This document shows positions 37,010 to 47,000 of a stretch of DNA of 64,000 nt, in pieces. The notes under the pieces were generated by a model, which was not told where the DNA came from, searched no databases, and was given only the letters and a program-made list of their open reading frames with translations. The DNA comes from Phoebastria nigripes (lineage: Eukaryota > Chordata > Aves > Procellariiformes > Diomedeidae). Position 1 is the stretch's first letter. Every line of letters begins with the position of its first letter. A program made the translations under genes and the position numbers. The stretch lies in NCBI GenBank assembly GCA_035582835.1, contig JAYKAV010001289.1:1157046-1221045 (forward strand), given 5' to 3'.

Positions 37010-38066
37010 ACTTGTTCTTCCTTGCAACTCACATACCCGTGCCTCTAGGGTCGAAGTAGGTTTTCCATCCCACTTCCTCATGTCCTCTCCGTGGTCACAC
37101 AGATAAAACCATAGGGTGGCCCGAGGTGCATATCCACTATATCCTCTCTCTTGAGCAGAGGAATGCTTAGTCCTAATAGCTTAGATACTGGTCCATACAG
37201 GTGGGGAGTAGGACATATCCTCTTTGAGTTGCTGGAACTCCCGGGACAGTTTCTCCACAGCCAAGACGCAGGCCCGTAGGGAGGAAGAGAGACTTTCTTC
37301 GTATTGCCAGAGTTGGCCAGCCAATTCATCCACCGTTTGTTCCTCTCTGTCTTTCCAGGTCATTACTGCCAATGAGTTGGCATATGACGATGGTGTGCTC
37401 CGTACAAACTTCTGCTGCATGGGTCAGGTGCATTTGACTTCATCTGGATCTTTGGGTAACTGCTCGTTGTTCAGGTCATCATAAATCACNTCCAGCACGG
37501 CTAATTCCNTCAGGTNCTGGATACCTCNNTCCATGGTGGTCCANNTGCCTGGGTGACATATAACATCTTCCTTGAAGGGATACCTTTTCTTCACGCCTGA
37601 CAGGAGTCACCTCCAGAGGCTGAGGACTTGTGCCCCTTGCCCAATCACTTTGTCAATGCCCCCTTCCCTAGAAAGGGTTCCCAGCTCCTTGGCTTCCCTA
37701 CCCTCTAATTTCAGGCTACTGGCCCTGTTATCCCAGCATTGGAGCAGCCAGGTGACAATGTGCTCGCCTGGATGACAGCTGAAATCTTTTCGCATCTCTC
37801 ACAGCTCACTCAGGGATAGGGATCAGGTGGTTACCACCTCATTCATGAGTTCTGCCTCTTCCTCCTCCTGTTCTCGTGATGGCCCTGCTTCGGAGTAGCC
37901 TGAATGCCTGCCTGCCGATGGGAAGTAGTGAATGAATTCCTTTTCTTGCTTTGCTTGCGCATGCGGCTTTTGCTTTACCTACTAAACTGTGACCACCACC
38001 TTTCCTGTCGTATGGTCTCATTAATTTATTAATCTGTAGTGTTATATCTCCCTGGTCCTCATTCAT
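37010..38066 (-). pseudogene. ERVL gag remnant
   Basis: Gag-like reading frames on the minus strand are split over several frames: a basic N-terminal block near 37960-38000 (GHSLVGKAKAACASKARK), MRKDFSCHPGEHIVTWLLQC near 37740-37800, then TWKDREEQTVDELAGQLWQY near 37300-37370, LSREFQQLKEDM near 37220-37255, and DMRKWDGKPTSTLEAR near 37040-37090. Frameshifts and Ns interrupt it. Assignment to gag rests on order (5' of pol) and resemblance to gag of other avian ERVL copies. No function is expected. Confidence 0.7.
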
Positions 38067-38100
38067 TTATTAATCTGTAGTGTTATATCTCCCTGGTCCT
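38019..38100. repeat. 41-bp tandem duplication at the 5' end of the ERVL remnant
   Basis: Two adjacent copies of a 41-bp unit (38019-38059 and 38060-38100), each starting with CATTMATTTATTAATCTGTA (M is A or C) and ending CCTGGTCCT. They differ at one base (A versus C at the fifth position of the unit). The second copy breaks the gag frame. Confidence 0.95.
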
Positions 38101-41100
38101 GTAGCAACAGAGAGGAGTGAATTTTCTTGCAGTGAAATCAAAACATGGAAGGCACTACGGATCTGACTGCAGTCTGAACTGCCATAGCTCATATGAGTGG
38201 TGGGGAGAGGTATATTTGGGGGAAAAAGGAGAGCTGAAATAATCTTCTCAGATTGCTTTTCTTGGGAAGGTGCATAGCCACCGGTCATGAGGAAAACCTT
38301 GTCCTTACCCCATCTCAGCATCAGCCTTGCGAGGGAGCTGCAGCCTTGGAGCAGACGTAGAGCTGGGTGACTGCTGCGGTCCACGTGGGTCAGGGAGGAA
38401 ACATTTGTGTTTAATAAGGCATTCAATGTTAGCCAGCCTCCTTCAGCTGTAAGGAAAGATCAGTACTTTCACAAGTCATGGACCATGAAACATGATCTCT
38501 CCTTGCCTTAGCGAAGATATCTGGTTACTTTTCCAGAAGATGACATGGACTGGTGTTGCACTTTGCTAGATAGATGGGGCCGAGCCTGACTTTTTTTTTT
38601 TTTTTTCCTTTCACAAAAATGTTTAACGTGTCTTGACTAGGGGGAGTCACTTCTGAAATGCAGGAGATGTATGGTTGTAGGCTGAAACCAATGGATTTAT
38701 TTTCAATTTATCCTGCAGGCATGAAGACACTTCAGACTACCGTGTTTTCCAGTAGAAGGCAAAAGGAACCTCATTTATTTTCTTATCCTATCTTTCCAAA
38801 CTTTTTTCATGATCCTTTAGATATTTAAAGCAATCTTTGATTAAAAAATCCATTACATTTGTTTATAAATATTGATACATTGTTAAGGACATCAGATAAC
38901 AACGTATCTAAAATCTCTTTGGTAGTGGAAAAATGAATGTACACTTGTGAAACTTAACGGTAATAATACTGTGTGATAGTGGTAACTTCACCATAATTCT
39001 GTCTTTTAAAGGGCTTCTCAAATTTTTATAAATGATGCTTAAACAACAAAAGCAGCAGTTTGAATTCAATATGAAAACTGAAACTGGGCAGTCTCACTCA
39101 GATCACTTTTTAATCTTCTCCCATAATTCACTTTCTTCAGCTTGAGGGAGAAAGTGAATGTTTCTTTCTCTTTTTTTCTGAAAGACTAATACCAGCTAAA
39201 ATGATGAACTTATTTCATAAAACTGATCTCAGCTCGAGACCTGGGAATTATGTGGCTTCAGGTAAATCACTGCTAAGGTTAGGTCATTTCTTTGGATAGA
39301 AGCTAGTTTTTCTGTGTTTTGTGTTTTGGTTTGGGTTTTGGTTTTTGGTTTTTGGGTTTTTTTTTTCTATCATAACAAGCAATGGCTGAGGTGATATGTT
39401 AATTATATTGCAGCACTAGGCGGTTTCCTTAGCAAGGAATTCAGAGCCAAATGCAGGGACTGTAGAGGGGGACTAATTGGAGGCAGTGTGGAGTCTGTCC
39501 TGTACATTGTATTTGCATGAGTCTGGTGGAGCAGGCGAGTGTAAGTATGAAGCTGATGCACACGTCATTCAAGCATGTTATTCATCCCATTTTATAGCTT
39601 TTTAGACAGTCAAGTTGCTATATAGAAAGAAAAGGAAATCCTTTCTGAAATAAAAATAACTCTAACAGCGAAGCCTGAAAAAGAAACTGGTTTCCTTTAT
39701 TCAATGAGTGTTGACAACTTCAAGACTTGGGAGTGTAAGTGCATCCTCACCCACAACAGAGAGGAGAGTATAAATTAGACTAATCAAATCTGGCACCCCT
39801 TTTTCTGTGGAAAAATTAGCAACTGGAGGCTTTTAATCCAAAAAGGTTTAGGTAAATCAAAGCTTAACTCTAAATAAATAAATATTTATATATATATAAA
39901 AAAAATTATTAGAAACATTGCCTTTCAATAGGACAAAAGGCTTCATTTGGAATTATTTTAATTACAACATAAAATATCTGTAGATCCCTACTAAATATTG
40001 CTAATGAAATAAAAGTAGGCTATGGTTTCTATTCTAATTACCATCAGCGGCTTGCATTATTTCCTGTGGTAAGAGTACCTAATATTTGGTGACTTCCCTC
40101 ATTTCCTCATGCTGATTTTCTGCCTTGTGTCCCATGGCTGGAGCACGGGCAACCTGTGTGTTTCTAGCACTGATCCTGATCATAGCCTATAGACTGTATT
40201 CAACACTGCTTTTGAGACTACCTGCCTAATAATATAGTATCTGGCATTTCTATGTGTTTTTTATGAAATTATAATATTTGTTGCTGTGATGGTGCTTTTT
40301 GCATGAACTGACACTGAAGTAACACATCGCATGCTCTTGGCTTGATGTGCTGGGATGAGATAGCATGTCCAGCATGTGGATGAGAAGAATTCCCTTCACT
40401 CGCTTCATCGTATCTTCAAACACTTTTCCTCTATTTCTAGATGTTAATGAGAAAACAGGTAGGGGTGTGAACCCAGAAACAGTTCCTAGCAAATGCCATA
40501 TTTGTTAGTTCCTTAAAAATCCCTTCCGTACTTGCATATTACATGCTCCATGAAGTTCTACTTCCAGCCAACGGTATAGACCAAAGTGTTTCTTGAAGGG
40601 CTGAGCAAGAGGAAAGCATCAGTTGTGCTGCATGAGGAGCTGTTGACTGTGAGAGGGTCAAGTCCTTGCCCTGGAGCATGGCTTTACAGTCAAACCTGGT
40701 GTATAAGGATGGGGCTGAAAACAATTAATGGCAACTTTTCCCCCCCTTGAAGGAAAGATATGAAACAAGAACGAGAAGTTGTTTCTTTTTTCTCTTGAAT
40801 GAATTAAAACTTCAGATGGAGAAACTTCCATGACATGTATTAGCCCTTCTAAACAGATCTCAAACAAAGGTTATTGTTCCGGATTTAGCAATTCAAGGAG
40901 CAGTTAACACACAACATGGTGAAAATGTGGGTTTCAGTTTGTGTGTTTTGTTGTTTGGGTTTGTTTGTTTGTTTGTTTTTCCTCTTCTGAAATTAGCAAT
41001 GTTTGCAAGTACAAGTAGGGAAGATGAACAGTGCTGGCTGGTGGTGAAGCCCCTGGTGAGGGGTGTATAACAACATTCAAACTGTGTCCCTCTGGTAGAC

Positions 41101-41775
41101 CTGGCAAATCATCCATTTATAAACAACTACATCTCTGTTGTGAAATTCTGGTTTGTGAATGCTGTGGGAAAAATGGTACTGAGTTACCTCTCCCTGGGGT
41201 AAGTGGGTGCCGTTAATGGATGCCAGCCCTAACTAAAGCGGTGGCTCGCTGTAGCTTCTCTCATACAGCTGCTTGGCTCGTATGCAGGTAAGATAAAATA
41301 CAGACCCAAAAAGCACCAAAGGTCCTGGTTTTATGAGGCCAGTACTACATACTTGGTTAGAAAAAACACTTGCAGGACCAGAGGAGAAATTCTGTTAAAT
41401 GCATTTGGCCACAGAGTGACATCTCATGACAATCCAGGTTTACCTGAGGATTGTTGTAGTATGCCATTAAAATGGGTCACATACAACTGTATGTGCTATT
41501 AATGCTACCAAGTGCTCTGCAGTTTCTAGATGTCTTATGTGCTTCAGAGCAGAACTACAGCGATGCCCTAAGGGGCCTAAAACCCCTCACTGAACACATC
41601 TTCCCTGATAGAGAGAAGGATCGTATTGCGGCTCTTGGCAAAAACATTGTTAACTTTGCAAATGCATAAAACGTTACTCATTTTAATTCAGATAATTTCT
41701 TAGTTAAACATGCAGCCAAGTTGAATGCTAGGCTATGCTATGACACCTTTAAAACCTTTTTCTTCTTCCCATTAT
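38101..41775. other. Intergenic DNA without recognised genes
   Basis: No conserved exon was recognised. It contains T-rich stretches (38590-38606, 39310-39368), an AT repeat near 39880-39905 and a TTTG-rich block near 40938-40980. Confidence 0.55.
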
Positions 41776-41792
41776 TGTTCTCACCAACAAGG

Positions 41793-43979
41793 AGGGGCTG
41801 GTGGGGAATGTGAAGCTCAAGGGCAGCCTTGGCTGCAGTGACCATGAAATGGTGGAGTTCAATAACCTTAGGGCACCAAGGAGGGTGCACAGCAAGCTCA
41901 CTACCCTGGACTTTAGGAGAGCAGACTTTGGCCTCTTCAGGGATCTGCTTGGTAGAGTACCATGGGATAAAGCCCTGGAGGGAAGAGGGCCCCAAGAAAG
42001 CCGCTTAATATTCAAGGATCACCTCCTCCAAGCTCAGGAGCGATGCATCCCAACAAAGAGGAAGTCAGGCAAANACGCCAGGAGGCCTTGCATGGATGAA
42101 CAAGGAGCTCCTGGACAAACTCAAACACAAAAAGGAAGCCTACAGAGGGTGGAAGCAAGGACAGGTAGCCTGGGAGGAATACAGAGAAATTGTCCGAGCA
42201 GCCAGGGATCAGGTTAGGAAAGCTAAAGCCCTGATAGAATTAAATCTAGCCAGGGACGTCAAGGGCAACAAGAAAAGCTTCTGTAGGTACGTCGGGGATA
42301 AAAGGAAGACTAGGGAAGATGTGGGCCCTCTCCAGAATGAATCAGGAGACCTGGTTACCCGGGACATGGAGAAGGCTGAGGTACTCAATGACTTTTTTTG
42401 CCTCAGTCTTCACCAGCAAGTGCTCTAGCCTCACCGCCCAAGCTGCAGAAGGCAAAGACAGGGACTGGGAGAATGAAGAGCTGCCCACTGTAGAAGAGGA
42501 TTGGGTTTGAGACCATCTAAGGAACCTGAAGGTGCACAGGTCCATGGGACCTGATGAGATGCATCTGCGGGTCCTGAGGGAACTGGCGGATGAAGTTGCT
42601 AAGCCACTATCTGTCATATTTGAGAAGTCGTGGCAGTCCGGTGACGTTCCCACCATCTGGAAAAGGAGAAACATAACCCCCATTTTTAAAAAGGGAAAAA
42701 AGGAAGACCCGGGGAACTACAGGCCAGTCAGTCTCACCTCTGTGCCTGAGAAGATCATGGAGCAGATCCTCCTGAAAACTATGCTAAGGCACATGGAAAA
42801 TAAGGAGGTGATTGGTGACAGCCAGCATGGCTTCACCAAGGGCAAGTCCTGCCTGACCAACCTAGTGGCCTTCTACGATGGAGTGACTACATCAGTGGAC
42901 ATGGGAAGAGCTACAGATGTCGTCTATCTGGACCTCTGTAAGGCCTTTGACACTGTCCCCCGCAATATCCTTCTCTCTAAAGTGGAGAGGTATGGGTTTG
43001 ATGGGCGAACTGTCCGGTGGATGAGGAATTGGCTGGATGGTCGCATCCAGAGGGTAGTGGTCAACGGCTCAATGTCCAGATGGAGACCGGTGACGAGTGG
43101 CGTCCCGCAGGGGTTTGTATTGGGACCAGTACTGTTTAATATCTTCATCAGTGACACAGTCAGTGGGATCGAGTGCACCCTCGGCAAGTTTGCAGACGAC
43201 ACCAAGCTGAGTGGTGCGGTTGACACGCCTGAGGGACGGGATGCCATCCAGAGGGACCTGGACAAGCTCGAGAAGTGGGCCCGTGTGAACCTCTTGAGGT
43301 TCAACAAGGCCAAGTGCAAGGTCCTGCACCTGGGTCGGGGCAACCCCCAGTACCAATACAGGCTGGGGGATGAAGGGATTGAGAGCAGCCCTGCCGAGAA
43401 GGACTTGGGGGTACTGGTGGNTGAAAAGCTGGACATGAGCTGNNNNNNNNNNNNNNNNNNNNNNNNNNNNNNNNNNNNNNNNNNNNNNNNNNNNNNNNNN
43501 NNNNNNNNNNNNNNNNNNNNNNNNNNNNNNNNNNNNNNNNNNNNNNNNNNNNNNNNNNNNNNNNNNNNNNNNNNNNNNNNNNNNNNNNNNNNNNNNNNNN
43601 NNNNNNNNNNNNNNNNNNNNNNNNNNNNNNNNNNNNNNNNNNNNGGTTGTTCAGCCTGGAGAAGAGAAGGCTCCGGGGAGACCTGATTGCAGCCTTTCAG
43701 TACTTCAAGGGGGCTTATAAGAAAGATGGGGACAAACTTTTTAGCAGGGCCTGTTGCGACAGGACAAGGGGGAATGGTTTTAAACTAAAAGAGGGTAGAT
43801 TTAGACTAGATACAAGGAAGAAATTTTTTACGCTGAGGGTGGTGAAACACTGGAAGAGGTTGCCCAGAGAAGTGGTAGATGCCCCACCCCTGGAAACATT
43901 CAAGGTCAGGTTGGACGGGGCTCTGAGCAACCTGATCCAGTTGAAGATGTCCCTGCCCGTGGCAGGGGTGTTGGACTAG
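41793..43979 (+). pseudogene. CR1 ORF2 remnant (reverse transcriptase)
   Basis: After the end of the endonuclease (TNKEGLVGNVKLKG) it has the linker and reverse transcriptase. The frame from 42532 is open to the N gap and includes [65 protein letters not shown] and an intact FADDTKL box near 43190. The C-terminal domain resumes after the gap ([18 protein letters not shown]) and ends near 43979. Upstream it carries the same three lesions as the minus-strand copy: a frameshift near 42070 (also an N at 42074), an extra T near 42400 and a TGA at 42508-42510. It is a dead copy despite the intact catalytic box. Confidence 0.93.
43443..43644. other. Assembly gap (202 Ns)
   Basis: Continuous Ns within the plus-strand CR1, between the reverse transcriptase and the C-terminal part of ORF2. 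It is probably unresolved because the CR1 is repetitive. Confidence 1.
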
Positions 43980-44029
43980 ATGACCTTTAAAGGTCCCTTC
44001 CAACCCAAACTATTCTATGATTCTGTGAT

Positions 44030-47000
44030 TATCAGAGAACTGGCGAGCAATAGAGACAGTTTCTAAAATGGGGTTTTTAACGTTTCCTGGTTTTGTAGGG
44101 CTTGACCTGTTTGTGCTCATAGTAATAAGCCTCTAGAGGGTTTCTTGTTATGGAGTTGGCACAATAAATTATTCCTACCTATGATCCAGTTGCAAGTGTG
44201 TTATGAAACAAAACACAAGTAGAAAGCTGGGGGGTAGCCTTCAGAAGGAAAAGGAAATGGTTAAAAAAACCCTACCTCTTATAGGAGATTGTGCTTCCCT
44301 CTGCATTCTTGAAAAGCAGAAACTGTTAAAAAAAACCAACCCAAAAAACAAACAAAAAAACCAAACCCAAACACAACCCAGAAGTATGAGTGTAAGATTT
44401 AGTGGCCAACAGTTGCTCTTTTAAAAGATGTGTGGAGTTGAAGCGTTTGCTTGCCCAGACAAGTAAAGTGCTGGGGATTCTGCTAGTATTCGAGCAGTTG
44501 ACTCCCTGCCACTAATATCATTATTTATAGTGTGGCACAGGCAAAGTGACTTACTCCAACAGACACCAAATAGCTGGGTAATATTTTTACACTCTGATGT
44601 TTCAGTGGAAAGTAACCAAAGAGGACTCGCATTAGTCATGGTGTAAGCAGTTAAAAAAAAATAATCCTTCAACTCTTTTCTCTATTTCATCACTTATATA
44701 AGCAACACATTTCTGTGGATAGAGTTATAGGTTTTTCCTTCTAAAGATGTCACATAACTTTCAAAGAGCCCAGTGTTCAGCTTAACAGCTGCTCTTGCTT
44801 TTTTTAAACAGGGCTTCTTCATTCATAAGAAATATAAGGAAAGTGTGTCTGTATAGCATCTGGCAAAGTAGTCCCCTGATCCCTTACTGGATAGGTAGGT
44901 GCCACCAGTATTTAGGTATACTTTGAAGCTTGTTTTATGCTTTGAAGAAGTGCTTTCTCCTTCGTGACCTTTCGGAGTGCACTTATTCGTGGTTCCTCCA
45001 TTAAACATGGAAGTTTTAAAGTCCAAAAATATTACACATGGATAGCAAAATGACCATTTACTAGTGTGCTAAACATCTGCCTTTGGAGCTGTGCACTTAG
45101 CTTTTCTGCTGGCAGCATTTTTGCATTTGCCTTTGACACCTGAATGTGGTGGGGAAGGTGAATGCTGGGCATTAGAGGAACAAGCTACTTGCACGTTCAG
45201 GCATTGAGCACTTACAAGAGAGAAATGGGGGGAAATGGCAAATAAGTCAAAGTTTTTAAAAGCTCAGCATGGTGTGTCACTGCCTTAACCTGGCTTTAAT
45301 TTGTGCCTCAGTTGTAGTCAGTAATAATCATGCTATTATTTTCATGAGTGGAGTAGCAAAATACCTCAACTCATGACAGAAATATTTAGAAATACCCTCT
45401 CCCATTGGTTATTGCTTGTATTTCGGCTTTTCTGTATTATCCCTAAGAGGAATACAAATTTTAAACTGAGATTAGATTTGAATAAGGTAGGCAGTGTTAT
45501 GTGTGCGTAACAATATTTTTCACATCTTCATGTTAGTATATGAGCATTTCAGCAACCTGGAGTTATAACAGTGCTTCTGTCCTCTGCTGCTGCCTTTGTG
45601 ATCAGGTCTGCTGACCCTGTTCAGAGTGTTAGACATTATTTAAGCTTTTCAAAAGAGGAATAAGCATCCCAGGAAATAATGTTCTTCGCTTCTGAAGTGG
45701 TTGTATAATTTTCAGGTCTATTCTTCCACTGATTGACAACTAAGGTTGTAAATGAGAGTAAAAGTCTACTCCATACTGATGGATGGGAATAGCTTTCCCT
45801 CCTATTCTGAATTGCATTTTTAACATGTTTGCCGAACATCTGTTGAGCCATGGCATTGTTGCTGCTTCTCCACGATGTGCCAAAATTTGCCTGGTCCACT
45901 TCTTTTTTTTTGTATTATTATTCATTTTAAGACTGCAAATGGTATCATGCAAAGATACAATTCAGTGAAATGATTTTGCATGTTATGGCTAGGGCTGTGT
46001 TTAAGGGCAAATGCTCAGCTGGTGTCTCGCTACGGTTCTGCATTTTTCAGTGGATTTCTGACAACTTACCCTAGCGAAGGGCCTGCCCTTTCCTCCACAA
46101 CTATCGAATTACATTGACCAAGCATTCTGCTTGCAACAGAAAAGTGCAGCAAATTATGATTAGTAACATTGGCTGAATACCAGCTCTGAAAAAAGCTTCA
46201 GTTATATACTTTCATGACTTATTTACGGTGAATGAGAAATGCATTTAATCAGATATTTTAGTATATCTGTTAAGGAAATGAGTAGGCTAGGACAGAGTGT
46301 AAAGATTGCTTACCCTATTAAGCAAGGGCTGAGTGTGCCAATAACCCATGACACAGGAAGCTAACATTGTGTATAAAATCAGGAAGAATGATGCAAGAAG
46401 CTGGAGAAAAGGACGAGGTGTAAAAAAAAAAAAAAAAAAAAAAAAACCCAAACCAAAAAAAAACCCCAAAACCAAGCTGATTTTGTGCCTGCCTTGGGGT
46501 TGAGGTGGTCTATTCCTAAATCTCATAGCCCAGGTCTTATGACATGGGCAAAGCGTGCAGGAGCTTAGGGCAGAGGTACCCAAGTGCTGGGGGCAGGAGC
46601 TTGCCCTCTGGCCTCGCACCAGGGAGAAGGGGTCCTTTGGGGTGCCGGGGCCCTGGTCACCTCCTTTTTGGCTGTCTGTCTCTGCCTTCAGGCAGACAGG
46701 AGACACCCCACTTTCCTGGCTCTGTGGAAATGCTATTGATGAGGTGGTTGAAAGTCTATTGTTTTGGGGCACTTGGGTGCTGGGTTTGTCATGATTAAGC
46801 AAATCACTTTTTTTTTCTTCTTGGTCATCTTTTCAACTAACATTTTAGTTTGGTTTTCCATTTCTGCAGGGGTTTAAAAAGAAAAAAAAAAAGAGTAATA
46901 CACCAGAGTGTGACTAACCAGGGCTGCCCATGATTGCACTGTCTGTGGCTTTCTTGGGGAGGGGAAAATTATGAGTGGGAAACTCGGCAGACATAAGCTT

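Larger units (their letters stand above)
35504..38100 (-). mobile_element. Degenerate, internally deleted ERVL provirus (gag and integrase remnants plus 3' LTR)
   Basis: Order on the minus strand is gag N-terminal part (about 38100-37840), gag body (about 37830-37010), the end of integrase (about 36995-36540), a 3' non-coding part with a TATATACACACACA repeat near 36160, polypurine tract, then 3' LTR. Protease, reverse transcriptase and RNase H are missing: the gag-derived frame near 37010 runs almost directly into the integrase core near 36995. No 5' LTR is seen beyond 38100, so the element is also 5'-truncated. Several Ns (37490-37546) fall in gag. Confidence 0.85.
41776..44029 (+). mobile_element. 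CR1 LINE, 5'-truncated, plus strand (about 2.25 kb with a 202-base gap)
   Basis: It starts abruptly at GTTCTCACCAACAAGGAG in the end of the endonuclease domain and runs to the CR1 3' tail (CCCTTCCAACCCAAAC, TATTCTATGATTCTGTGATT). The run of Ns at 43443-43644 hides part of ORF2. It is in inverted orientation to the CR1 at 24967-27527 and shares about 1 kb of almost identical sequence with it. Confidence 0.95.

Noticed and set aside
41100..41202. Possible exon before GTAAGTGGG near 41.2 kb
   Set aside because: Two frames are open but neither resembles a fibronectin-III or other known domain, and no partner exon was found.
42924..43436. Minus-strand ORF of 170 codons opposite the plus-strand CR1
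   Set aside because: Antisense shadow of the reverse transcriptase frame.
46287..46802. Minus-strand ORF of 171 codons
   Set aside because: Contains a poly-F block from the A25 run; the rest shows no domain and is probably random open frame in GC-richer DNA.
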